Assembly (NCBI GenBank): GCA_039654915.1
Contig: CM077599.1
Span: forward strand, 10,480,501-10,544,500
Direction: 5' to 3'
DNA length: 64,000 nucleotides
Source of the DNA: Aquilaria yunnanensis
Lineage: Eukaryota; Streptophyta; Magnoliopsida; Malvales; Thymelaeaceae
Under the pieces are notes generated by a model. That model did not search any database. It was given only the letters and a program-made list of their open reading frames with translations, and was not told the origin of the DNA. Made by a program: the position numbers and the translations under genes. This document shows, piece after piece, positions 9,201 through 21,700 of this stretch. Each line of letters starts with the position of its first letter. The stretch's first letter is position 1.

Positions 9201-12200
9201 GTTCAGTTGGTCCACAAATCTTCTCAAGAATTTTCTGCATGTTTGAGTTCAGCGCACTTATCTGGGTTTCAATAGTAGCATATTTTTGCTCCAAAGCTTC
9301 TATCTTCTCGGACATCCTGGTTGCTTCAGCATTAGCTGACCTTTTTGCCTCATAGACCATCCTTGCTAATGTCTGACGACTAGGTCTTTTACCCCGAAGT
9401 TCAGGAGGTTCTGACCCTGGCCCCGGCCCATAAGTGCGCAGCTGGTCACTATTTAGTTCGCCCACAACTTCGCAGAATTTATCATCCTCATAGTCACTGC
9501 ATTCTACATTGTTTTGTTTCTTTGATGCTTTCTCACGGAGCTTTGCCTGCATTACAGTTTCTTGTTTTTGTAACTAATGGAATACTGAACATATCCAGCG
9601 ACAAGGACTAACTTTTTAACTGCTTATAGAGATATCTACGGTTTCATTGGCACATACTATTGTTGCTGCCGTGGCCTCATCAACAGGTTTTCCATCTTTA
9701 CGTATATGAGTTATAGTGTACAGCTCTGCTCTAGTTGGCCTCTTGCCATCAGGCCTCTTTTGCCGCTGTTTTACACATGCACAGAAGAAATTTAAGCAAT
9801 TTCGACAACTAGCTGTACAGCATCTAAAAGCTAAGCTTGAACACGCAAGAAATTACCTCCTCCTCACGTACAACTGCAAAGCTCTTGCAGCATGCAGCAT
9901 GGGCGTTCTTTTGTAACTTACCGTTAGCCTTGTTCTTAATGCTAAATTTCTACAAGACAGCATAAAAGTTACATGTTTTGAGGACGTGCACATGTAACGG
10001 TAAAACTTATTTCAATTTTCAATAGCTTCCCTGTACATAGTTTTGCCCTATCCGTGTTGCAATATGACACAAGGTAGGACCATTGTTCAGGAAGGACGCT
10101 TTCATCACGGTCCTTTAGTCTCTCCTCATCAGTCTCATGACCATCAAAATACGTAGCCTTTAGATATGCCTTCCAGTTCCTCCATCTGCTCCCAATGGAT
10201 TGCAACACCCAGATCTTGCAGCTTGAATCAATGTCAAACTTGGTCGACAATAACAATAAAAAATAAGGAAACAAGAATCTTAAAAAGGGATGAAAACAAG
10301 TACATAGTTTCAATGCCCTGCCTGAACAAATTGCCACATGTCCTTCAAGGTTTTTGGCACTGATGTCCACTGGGACATAATTGAGTGGCACCATGTCACC
10401 ATTCCGGGCTATGGAGCCCAAGAAATTGCTTAGCTTTATCTCCTCCTGACCAACAGGCTGCCCCAAATCATTGAGAGGAACAAATGTCCGCTCCACATCT
10501 TCAACATCACTCATGGTGCAACCAGTTAAATCTCTAAACTTTTTTACGCTTCCTTACAGGGTTTCTCCCACTACCTGTGCTCTTTGGGAGCTGCTGGGAT
10601 TTACAAGGCTGGTATTGGCTCTGTGTTGCCTGTTCATCGAGGGTTTCACTAGGATGCAACTCACACGGGTTTCCTTGGCTAGGTTTATCAGCACTAGGGC
10701 CAAGAGAGTACCTCAAAGCACAATCAATACCTCTAACAGCAGATTCTGTGAGTGAGACGTGTGAATTTTCTGCACAGGGGAAAAGGACGTATTGGCAAAA
10801 AATTCTAAAGCATACTGAAAATAACTGACAATAATGCTGAAGATTAAATCCACTTTAAATGGAGAAACAAGAAAGACTGCAACTTCCAATGTGGGTATGA
10901 TAATTGATCGATTATTCTTTTTCATTCATCAGAAACGGATAAAGTTTATTAGATAAAAAGGATATGAGAAGAATCAACTCTGATGAAGACTCGACCCCAA
11001 TATCAAAACCAAGAAACCAAAAAAAAACAACCCTCATTACCAAGTTTCCTATATAAAGAACAGCAGTAAGGCCATCAAATCCAACTTGCAAGCAGGCAAG
11101 GAAGTCCTCGGGCAAGAGTAAAGAGGAACTCTACCATAAAGTTTGTTTAGAGAAATAAGAATTCAAACATATGCAGAGGACCAAAGACGCAAGATCTGTA
11201 ATTACAACATCAGAGAGAGGATTTATTATTTACCTATCACAAGATTTTTTTAGGGGACTACATATGGAGAGGTAAGAGAGTAGAGAAATCAAAGATTAGT
11301 CATTGGTGACAATTCCTACATTTGGATGACTAGGCCGAAAAACGAGGACCAGAGGCTATACTTCTGTTTGGTTGGTCTAAAACAATAAAGATATTCTTTC
11401 AAAGCGAACCAGAATGCAACCACATCCATAAAGTTCATTTAGAAACAAAAGAATTCAAGCAAGTAGGTACCTTATAAACTATTCACCAACTCCTAAGCTT
11501 TAATCACTATGCCAAAACTGGAAGCGACTAAAGTATAAGGAAACAGGATATCACCCATACCAATCTCGATATGAGTTTGCATTCTAGAAGTCTGCGGTTG
11601 GAAGCAGTTTGCCTGCAGCTCCAATGGTTCTTTCAAATGGGCATGGTTCACTTGTGAAGGTTGGGAAGGCAGTTAGCTTGCTTCAACAACCATGGGGTCC
11701 ACTGAATAAGAAGGGCCATGTTCACTGAATCCACTGAATCCCGTGCAATCTATATGAGATTGTAGGTGAGAAGTTGTTGCTAATTGAGAACAATAATTTG
11801 CAAGTAGCTATAAACGAGTAAGGCTCAAGTTAACTCATTGAGAAAGGATAGCCATGCCTGTATTAGCAGCAGCTTGTAACTGAGAGGAATTCTGCATAGA
11901 CAGCTGCTGACCAGAAGGTTGTTCGCGACTCAAATGGTGCCTATACAGCTGGAACTCACTGGAGGGTCCTCCTTCATGAAATCTACAGGTATAAATCCTG
12001 AAACCTCATTGTGCTTCTGGACTGAACTCAGTCGAAGCTGATGGAGTGAGTATCCTAATTGGAAAAGGAGAGATATGAACTGCTTGACAGTACAAATCAC
12101 ACAGGCAATAAAAAAAAAAAAAGGAGAGAGAGACAGAATGACCAACTGAAATTGCAAATCACACAATGCATACTATTAATCATACTGGCCAAAACAGAAA

Positions 12201-15200
12201 CTCATTATCAAGAAAATGCCAAACTCCAAAAAGAAATATGTAAACCAAACAATATACTTTGACTGAATAAAATGCATCAATGACCTCCGGCCCTTCTTCT
12301 TTTTTGATGCATAACGCTTAGCAAGAGGGGAAAGAATGATCTCATGTCTTTGGGCTACAGAATATAAAAAATTAAAGCAGGGCCACGAAAAATCTAAATG
12401 CTAAATTCACAAAAGTGCTTGGGCTACAGAATTGAGAGAGGTTCTAAGCTCTGTGATATCAGTCTCATGAGCAATTGCTCAAAGTATTGAAGACACTCTT
12501 TGGATTTTATTGAACATTTGTTCTGTAAAGGCCAAAAGAAAGTCTCTTTCTTCAATTCCTGTTTCCACCTTTTGGATTGTCTTGGGAAGCATAAAAGAAT
12601 CAAACAAGAGTCCTTTTATTCATGGAAGAATAAATGGCTAAACCTCTTATTATTGGGGTACTATGGACTTTTTGGATTGTCAGATTGAATGGTTAGATAT
12701 TTTGGAATATTATCTGTTAAACAAATTACATACCCCTTTCTTAATGCCATTAAACAATCTTTTCTTACTTTGTTGTTTTCAAAAGAAAAGGAAAAAACAA
12801 AACAAAAACAACAAGAAGACCGTACTCATATTATAATATTGTGTGCTGTCTTCACATCTGAACCAGATGCTTGAGCAGACTCTTAAATCCTGTCAATTAT
12901 TACTTAGTAAAGACAAAAACAAGTATCCAATAACAGGAGCCTAAACAACAACAATAATAAAGGTAAACCCAGTCCAGTTCACTACTCCTTTCCAAGAGGA
13001 ATACTCTACATCCAATAAAATTTATCCTTCAGCAATTTAAAGGATGAGAGTAAGTCCTGATTATATTGAGGAGAAGCTTTGAAATTTATGATTCTCCAGA
13101 AAGAAGCTCTAAGGAGTCTACTGTATTCAGACACCATAGAAGGCAAGCATATAGGATAATGGAGATGACAAGTAAAACATGGGACCAAAATAGTGTTTTT
13201 ATAAGGTAATTTGTATTGTCAACTAGCCTACCTTCAGTATTGCAATCTGCACCAGTTTGTGACTGCAAAAATCGAAGCTCCTTGGTGCTTGGGGATAGAT
13301 GCCGCAACTGATAAGGCATGCTATCGCCTAGTGGAGTCTGAGAGAACCATAGTTTACTGCTACATGGTGAGGATTTCAGCAACCGATAAGGTCCACCATA
13401 TGTGAACAAGGCAACTGGGTGGCATATTCCGCTGCATGGCCAAATTGGTACAAGGGCTGAAATCTACTATTATGCCTTATAGGAGAGCCAGATACTAGAT
13501 CTGAAATTCGGAACAAAAGCAATCAATGCTTAAGTATCAGTCAGTCATACTGAAGCACATGTGATGTGCTTACATTTATGTTTGAGAGTGAAGCCTTTCT
13601 CTTCAACTAGTAAATATATTAAAAGAACCTTGCCTAAACACAAAGACATGATAAAATTGATGGGATTTCAAAAGGATTCTGCTGAACCTCTTTTCTTCGA
13701 ATGAATGCATAACCTTGATAGTGTACATTATATACATAAAGCAAAATACACAGGAAAAAAACAATGCCGATCATCTGAGTCTTTTTGAGCACCAAAATTA
13801 TAATGCAATACCATTTGCTTGCAATTTATTCATGGAACAGAAGTTATAACATCATGAAAGCAGTAAGCAAAACATGAGGAAATAAATGATGTTTTCAGTA
13901 ATACCCAAAAGCAGTCTCCCACATAAATAATCAACACAAGAAAGGAGCAACTCTGGTAAACATAACAAATCATAAACCTTGCACAAAACAAGACTCAAAT
14001 GACTTCCTTTAAAAGTAGAGTACCTAAATTTGACTAACATCATAAATGTGTTTTTATACCCTGGAATTTTCCTGATTGACTACTGTCCAGGCCAGCTGCA
14101 GTCCAATACTTCATAAACTTCTTCTTCACCCGTTTCATAAGGTAAACAATGTATTCACCCTTGTTGTACAACTTAAGACAGTTCTCCCAAATGCACTCAA
14201 CATCATTATATACATCCCTCGATTTTTTGTACTTACTACTACTCTGTAAATTGCTGGAGATTGTACTGAAGTCCATCGGCTTATGTACTATATTAAAATA
14301 ATCCTGTTCAAGTTGTGACACACAAACTGAGAGACTGGGATGGTAGAGATTGATACATTTCATAAACAAGTATAGAAAGAAGAAAAGGATAAACAGAAAC
14401 ACAAGTAAAAATTATGTTAGTCAGGTGAATAATTACCAACAAGGAATTACTTGATAGGTTCAGTTATCTGTTTTCGATAGCAACTTCGAAAGGTCTGACT
14501 AGTACGCTGAAAAAAGCAAAGTCCTTCCTATGCCTTTTGACTGCAAAATGCAAGCATATTTGGGGGAGCACTTTTATAAGTGATCACTCTTTTATATAGT
14601 GAAGATACCCAGTTGAAAGTCGATATACTATATGCACCTCAAAAGCGTTTATATAACAATTTTTCTTTTCAGAAACAGTTATATTTTAAAAACTACTTCC
14701 ATCCTTTAACTTGGACAAAAAAAAAAAAAATTGCTTTTCCAAAAAAAATCATTTGCATATGCTTGAATAAAAAAGTGTTGCCTTTTAAAAATCATAAGAT
14801 GTCGGTTGAGAATACAACAAATTAAAAAGAAAAAAGAAAAAACGCTTCTTTCAGTCAAGACAAATCAAATAATTTCCGGCTCATAGTCCAGCCATGAATA
14901 ATCTCAGACTGAAACGTATATACTGCATATCTACAAGCCCATGATCATCGCTATACCCATACAGTGCCTATGGAATGATATTAATTAAAACTACAGAAAG
15001 GAAAAACACATAATTTTTCGAAAATGACAAGATCACTTAGTTTATAGCGCGCTGGTAAACTCATAACCCCCAAAAAAAAAAATCTCGAATAGCAGTACAT
15101 GACTGCTTATGGATGGCGATGCATTCACAAACAAAAGGGGGGATTCACACTTACTGGTCTCCCCAAAGCAACAGGGTCGACTGGAACACTGAAAGGTTGT

Positions 15201-15744
15201 GCCTCTTCCATTCTCATAACTTTCTCAATCACCTAACAAGATAAACAAGGCTCCGTCAGGAACTCCAAATAGCTCATGGAAAATGGCAAAGAGAACACGG
15301 GAAGATGAATACCAAAGAGGCAGCCTTGAGCTCGTCACTGTTGTAATGAGACTCCTCATGGAGTCTGTTCAAATAATTATGATTTCTACTAGAAGCACGT
15401 AAAATCGCGGGGGTCACAGGGTTCTCAGTCTCCCATATCTTAGGCTTTAAGCTCGACCGACCACAACCTCCAGCCGATTTCTTCGGTCTCCCATAAATGG
15501 ATGAATCATCAGAACTACTGTCCCCAACTTTAAACGACTCGTCGCTTTCAGTGAAAGGAGAGGACAATGAATGAGCCGAAGTGTACTGGTCCACTTCGAC
15601 TTCATTGGGCGACTGGCGCACAGAAGCCGGTTTCTCATTATGGGGAACGAGATTCGAGCATGCTTCTTCATTCTGCGGTGGAGCTGGAGCCGGTGGCTTT
15701 CGCGCAGGCGGCTTTCTCTATCCGCGCTTTCGCTCCTCCCTCAT
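9201..15744 (-). pseudogene. Bromodomain plus Transposase_24 (Ptta/En/Spm) gene, with stops and frameshifts
   Basis: Multi-exon minus-strand gene. Exons placed by GT-AG and phase: 15744-15313 (ATG to SDELKAASL), 15232-15155, 14303-14060, 13456-13232, 12004-11561, about 10769-10320, about 10240-10010, about 9930-9640, and about 9553-9201. Exons 2 and 3 join as PVDPVALGRP/DYFNIVHKPMDF and continue through LKLYNKGEYIVYLMKRVKK: a bromodomain, with the acetyl-lysine-binding Asn in YN. A Gln/Ser-rich linker follows. The C-terminal part has WRNWKAYLKATYFDGH, TDEERLKDRDE, LPEQWSYLVSY, RPDGKRPTRAELY and a final coiled coil around EKIEALEQKYATIETQ, as in the plant Transposase_24 family. Lesions: TAG at 15718-15720, eight codons after the only good ATG; TGA 11835-11837, TAG 11808-11810 and TAA 11673-11675 in the linker exon; frameshifts near 10540 and 10350. 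Introns are intact and phases otherwise agree, so decay is recent. A shorter functional product cannot be excluded. Confidence 0.7.
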
Positions 15745-16268
15745 TCTCAATCCCAAACAATCAAAACCGTATCTTAAACTCAGGAGTGATTTACCTGATT
15801 CTGAGAAGATGAAAAAGATTAGGGGTTAGAGATTGAGCTTAGCGATCGCCAGTAAGATGAAATTTTGCGAGGGAATAGAAAAGCGAATATGAGGCTCACA
15901 CCTATCGTCGACTCGGAAGCCGTTTCAGCTTTTCCGCGCTGCAAGAATTCGAAGCAGTATAGAGGTTCCTGTTATAAAAACCGTCCCGTGTTTTGGGCAT
16001 AAAACAACGTCGTTGTGATCTCTAGCCACTACGAAACGAAGCGAAGCGGTTCAACTTGCTTAACGCCTCTGTTCATGAAAGCAGATCCAAACTACTGCGA
16101 TCGTCGTTCCCAGGCTCTCGCACTTCCGTACATACTCTCAACTTTGTTAATTAACATTTTTACTTGTTAAAATTTAAAAACATGACACTTTTCACTATTG
16201 CTCCCCCGCACCGTGCCCATTTTGCATCGCCTAGCGCCCGCCGGCATGACATGTGGAAAGTATGCGCG
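15745..16268. promoter_or_regulatory. Putative 5' UTR/promoter of the minus-strand bromodomain gene
   Basis: Sequence upstream (higher coordinates) of the presumed ATG at 15744. A possible donor ATCAG/GTAAAT near 15800 on the minus strand suggests a 5' UTR intron or an alternative first exon that could bypass the TAG at 15718-15720, but no upstream in-frame ATG was found. The composition is mixed and CpG-containing near 15900-16060, as in gene-proximal DNA. No defined motif is supported. Confidence 0.3.
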
Positions 16269-16601
16269 TATAGGTGTTCACTTGAGCAGGTTGGGCTTGC
16301 CTAGCTCGGGCGGGACAGGCCTGGGTCAAACCAGGCTCAGGCCCAGTCAAATTCGACTTGGCACGGGCCCCAGTAAAGTACAAGTGAGAGAGGGGCATTA
16401 TAGGCCTAATGGAGGATGAAGAGGTTGGAAGTGAGCTCAATACGGCTTAATTCGGGAATGGACTTGGCCCGAATTAGGCTCAGCCCAGACCCAGGTTTTT
16501 TACCTATAGTTTGCCTAATATATCCTAGTTTATACAACATTTTTATTTACACTTTATTACACTCATCAGTTTAAATTAGTGTTCTCAAATTACTGGCAAA
16601 T

Positions 16602-16888
16602 ATATTTCAAGTAGCTTGTTTGTCCCTATCATGGAATCCTTATCTTACCGTTAACCTTTCAATGCCTTAAGGTCCAATAACTATGACATTTGTTTCACAT
16701 TATAATTTAGGTTGATGGTTACTTGCATTTAACTATTACTTTCAAGTAGTTTGTTTGTCCCTATCATAAAATCATTATCTTACCATCAATCTTTCAATGC
16801 CTTAAGATCCAATAACTGTAACATCTGTTTCACAATTTGTTTACATTATAATTTATTTTTATGGTTACTTGCATTTAACTATTACTTT
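16602..16888. repeat. Tandem direct duplication, about 140 bp x 2
   Basis: Two adjacent copies, about 16602-16741 and 16742-16888. Both contain, in order, caagtag-ttgtttgtccc, tatcttacc, tttcaatgccttaag, tccaataact, and tggttacttgcatttaac followed by tattact. The second copy has a short insertion near its centre. It lies inside the hAT-like element. Confidence 0.75.
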
Positions 16889-16901
16889 TTATGTTTTAAA
16901 T

Positions 16902-17060
16902 TCTTTGCACCATTTCAGTTCTTTTAACTTAAATTTAACTTAAGTCTATTTGTAATACTATTTGCTAAAATTTTTTTAAAAAATTATATTTTAAAATTAC
17001 AAAATTTATAGCTTTTAAATATAATTTTTTCAATTTTTTATTGGAGGAAATGTTTCTCTT
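16902..17060. mobile_element. MITE, Stowaway-like, partial copy
   Basis: Starts ttctttgcaccattt and continues with taacttaaatttaacttaag and an AT-rich core, closely resembling the left half of the fold-back element at 34985-35180 (ttctttgctccattt...acttaagtttgacat). The right end ttggagga is a shortened form of the tggagggag end of the other copy. Confidence 0.4.
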
Positions 17061-17421
17061 AATGAAACATGACACATATGCAAGAGTAAAAAACTTGAAA
17101 ATGAAAGCTTTGGGAATCTACCTGAAGGTTTAAATGGTATTAATTGTAGTGCGTAGAATATAACTTAAAACAAATTATTTATAGTCTAATGAAAACTAGG
17201 CGTGCGCAAAATTTCAATTATTTTTGAAATAAGAGAATAACTGAAAAGAATTTTAATCTTAATAAAATTATTTCTCTAACATTTTTATTCAAAAAATTAT
17301 TTTACAAAAATTAGGAAAAAAAATAAAAAATTTTAAAAAACCCGACACACCTATAGCCGGCCCGTGCCAGGTTTCTCCAAACCCAAGTCCAGCCGGCCCG
17401 GGTCAACCCACTGTACACCTA

Positions 17422-18400
17422 TATGTGCTTGCACTGAAAGTGGCAATTTCCTATTAGCTCCCTGAGTATTGAAATATTTTTCAACCGAAGTCCCTTAAGG
17501 TCTTGATCTTGAGTACATTTGGACCTCATTCAGTACTAGCATCAATAATTAGTGTTAAAATTTTGAAAAAACTATCTAATAATAACTTTTAGCTTTAGCT
17601 TAGATGTTTCATCTCCATTATTAAATAAAATTATTCAAAACTTTAACTATAAAATTGTTCCTAAACATAACCTAATCAGTTATGTTGAATAAATAACTAT
17701 ATACTATTCCTAACCCCAACCAAAATTTAGGTCCCTTTTTGAAAATCCTTAGAAACTAGGGGAGAGAAGCCAATGTTTCAAACAACAATGCTTTTCCATA
17801 GTTATACATAAAAAACCATACATATGATCATCATACTACAGCTTTATCCCAACAATGTTGGGATTGGTGTCATAAAGTTAATAATCTTAATTAACCATTT
17901 GAAGATAATTAATACTTTAAGATCATGTAAAAGGAAAGTGACAATTTTATCCCAGATGCTATTACTGACGCAACCCTCTTATGAGAGTATAATGACATAA
18001 AATTTCAAAAAAAGCTGTCATCATGACCCACAGTTCTCCATAAGTAATTTCTCCAATATGCAAAGTACCAAACATCAACCAAGATCACCCAATATGATAT
18101 GGGTCTACCTTTCTACCAAGCACCAACTATTTTAAATATTTTTTACATGCATCAAACCAAATTCAATAAATCATCTGTTCAAGTAAAATTGAAGGAACCA
18201 TTAGTAAGCATACCTTATCAACTAAGAATGACAAGAATAAAGAATCTCTAAACAAATGTCATGCACATGATTAAATATCACATAACTTGATGTTGTTGAT
18301 GAATGTGCATCATGTAAAAGTAGAAAGATCAACAAAATTGTAAAGGGAGAGTCAATAAAACAAATAAAAAATGAAATTAAGAAACCAGAGATAGAGCAAT
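17422..18400. other. Intergenic sequence, no gene seen
   Basis: About 1 kb of AT-rich sequence between the hAT-like element and the second Transposase_24 copy. The last part may be intron or 3' sequence of that decayed copy, since the copy's homology to 9.2 kb begins abruptly near 18410. No open frame of interest. Confidence 0.4.
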
Positions 18401-18734
18401 GGTATTACCAATAAATTACTTGTATAGTTGGTCAACAGATCGTCTCAAGAAGTTCTAGCATGTTTAAGTTCATAATACCCATTAAGGTTTAAATTGATGC
18501 ATATTTTTGCTCCAAAACCTCAATCTTGGCAGATAGCCTACTTGTTTGTTCATTTGTAAACCTTTTAGCCTTACTGACCATTTGTATTATCTCATGTTGA
18601 CTAGTTCTTTTGCCAAATCTAGAAGGTTCCCATCCTAAGTTATACATGCACTGTCAATTACTTTTTAATTCTCTCATGACTTAACAAAAGGTATCATTAT
18701 CATCATTGTTGCATTCTAGTGTTCTTTATGTTGT

Positions 18735-21700
18735 GAGTTTTTAAACCCTAATCCGCAAGTGCACGAGACATGTATAGGTAAGGTGAATAAGATATCATTC
18801 CTACGAGGATTGATTTGTATTGTTTGCCAATTACTATTATCTTGAGACTCACTTTAGCTAAACAAGCAACAATTGATAATTTACTCACTATGAAAATAAC
18901 TAAGTTTGCAACTCTACTTAAATCACTACTAAACAAGAACAACAAACAGAATGTAAATTATGGGTTTTCTAGTGAATAAATGAAACACACTTCCTATAGT
19001 TTTCACTATTTGACTTGGTTAGCTGGTGAATTAAGGCTAATAATTTGGTTTTCCTACTTGTTGTGAAGTTAACTAATTGGGCCCTTACTTTCCCAAGTGA
19101 AAGGGTCATTCTTCAAAGATTAAACTACAATGGATTCTCATCCGAATTTGTAGTTCAAGAGGGACATTACAAGTTCAATCTACCTTCATCTAGTGTCATA
19201 GAGTAGTCTCCCTACAAACCCATGGCCACTACATTCTTCTTCTAATTCCAATTCCTTTTAATCTTTTCCAAGAGTTTAAAAAAAATCTAATGTGCAATTG
19301 ACTAGGACCCTTAATCAATCTACATAACAATAAGCTTAAGGAGAAGAGTAAACAAGCAATGGAGGAAAACCAAAGTCAAATAGCTATTAATCCAACAAAC
19401 ATAACAAATTCAAGTAGCTACAACCATAGAAAGTGTAGAGCAAACTACTCCATAATCAAACTAAACATAAACATGAAAATACATATAAAAAAAAAGAATC
19501 CATATCTAAATACAAGAAGAATGAAGAAAAGAAGGAACCCAAGAGACTCTAGATGCTTGATTCCTCAAGGCTCCTACAAGTCTTCAAGTCCTCAAAGCCT
19601 TCTTCAAGTAAGAATCTATAAGTGCTCCCAAAGAAGATGAAGAAATGCAAGAGATGGTGATGAAAAACCTAAGTCTAAGATGAGAAGATGAAGATGAAGT
19701 ATGAAATCCTTAGCTAGGTTCCAGGTTTTTCCACTCTTGAAGATATCCTTTTCACCCCACCAACCAATTTGGATAGAAACCCTAGGACAATAGCAAGCTT
19801 TGGTTCAAATTTGAGGTACGGAACCATTTTCTCGGGTACAAGGGCACCTAGGCCTCAGGATTGGGTCTTCTAGCACCTAGGCCTCCAAGCTCGAAAGTGT
19901 CTGGCACTTAGTGTAATGCCCGGACAATCCAAAGTGATTAGGTCCCGGGTTAAATGGATTTGGAGCATAAGAATTTTTCCTTAATCGGGAATTTAGCTCA
20001 ATTAAATTGATAAGACATTATGGCATGTGCATAATTGAGTGTTGAACATCTTAAAAATAAGCTTGGCTTAGGCCAAGAGAAATAGTAACAAAAATGGTGG
20101 TTTTTAAAGATGAGAGACTAAATTGAACAAAAGGATTTTTAGTGGTTGGGCTCAATTGCCCAAAATTAGAAAGTTGGAGGACTAAAGGGGAAATTATGCC
20201 ATTTTAATGGCCTAGGATGCCTTAGCCAGCCATGCCCCTCCAATTCCCAATATTTTATGTCACCTTCCTCCAAATCCTATTATTTTAATCCACCTCCCAT
20301 CCTTAGTCAAGACTTTAGATTCTTTCTTCACCTATATGTCTCCTACTTTTGACTTTTTCTACCAATTTACACAAAAGTCTTTCAATTAGTCTTCCATCCA
20401 TTAAATCTTGTCTCCCACTCTTCCAAGCACATTATACACTCATTTTCCTTCCCATATGGCAAAAGAACCATGTGATCCTAGGAGTGCTAAGAGGGCTTAA
20501 GTTATGTTATTGCTTCGGCAATTCTGTTTTGCTCATGAGCTAAGTTAAGTAAGCAAGCATTATGGGCTAGGAGTTAAGGCGGCCACCTTAATTCCTATGC
20601 TAAGTGAGCTCTCCGAAAACATTAAGTATATGAAATTAATGAATTAAAACTTGATGGATGCTTACTGCCCTTCTGTGAACAAAGTGTTAAGTGGCGTGTG
20701 TTTGTGTGCTTCTTTGATTTGTTGTGCATGCTAACCCCCGATTATGATATTATTGCTATATGCATGTATCTTTTTGTTTTCTTTGTCTTTATGTTTTCTT
20801 TGCAGGAATAAGGATTATTTTGCCATTACATTCTTGGCATATGTTAGGCCTTGGAGGCCATAAGTTAGGCATTGGATGCCACGGAATCCTTATTGAGTTT
20901 TATAACTCACCCGCCCTACTCTACTTTTGTAGGTAAAGGTTTGCTTGAAAGATCAAGCTAAGAGTCTTGAGTACTCTTTCTGTATTCTAAGGTTGGATTT
21001 GTGTATGGTATTGCTCAAAATATTCTAAGTATTCTAAGTATATAAGTTGCTTGTAAACAAGCTAAAAAAAATGTGGACTTTCTGTGCAGGACTTGAAGTC
21101 TTAGAATTGTGGGAACAAGGTCTATTAAGGTGGAAATTTGTGTTCCATGGCTTTGTGGATTTATGGCTTGCTTTTAAGCATGTTTTTGTTGGTCTAACTT
21201 TAGTGACCAAATTATGGACTTAGCTAAAATTTGGCCAAACTTGGCTTTGGGCTTGTATTATGGACTTGGACATTTTTTGGTATTTTTATTGCTTGGTGGA
21301 CTTACCAAGGCCCATGCATGAATTTATGGGTTATGTTTTCATGAAACTTGAAGCATGTTGAAATTGGGCTTAAATGTACGTTTTGGGCTTAAATAAGAAC
21401 TTGAAAATTTTGATTTTATTCTTGGCTAAGCTCGGTAAAGACCATGAAAATGAACACATGAAATCCACATAGGTGCTAGCTTGTTTCTGAGAGCACATCA
21501 ACTTAACCCTAATTAAAGAACTTAACGAGCTAGTACCGATAAGTATCTTGGGGTTCGTGCCCATAAGTCTTAGTGAGTTTTAAAAGCCCATTCTATGTAA
21601 TGAAAACTTCCGTTGCATGTTTTAAAAAAGAAAAAAAAAATCAGGCCCAAATGGGCCAGGGGCAGTTTAGGGCATGACACTTAAGCCTCAAGAAAGGGCT

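Larger units (their letters stand above)
16269..17421. mobile_element. Non-autonomous hAT-like element
   Basis: The left end begins TATAGGTGTTCACTTGAGC and the right end, reverse-complemented, begins TAGGTGTACAGTGGG-like sequence; both ends are followed by GC-rich subterminal stretches rich in GGGC, CCCGGG and GGCCTGGG, while the interior is AT-rich. Flanking octamers tatgcgcg (left) and tatgtgct (right) agree at 6 of 8 positions, compatible with a decayed 8-bp hAT duplication. No transposase frame is present. The GC-rich 'gcctgggtcaa' type ends resemble those bordering the hAT remnant at 41.3-43.8 kb. Confidence 0.5.

Noticed and set aside
16198..16440. Short frames in the GC-rich end of the hAT-like element
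   Set aside because: They coincide with the terminal repeat region and have no protein similarity.
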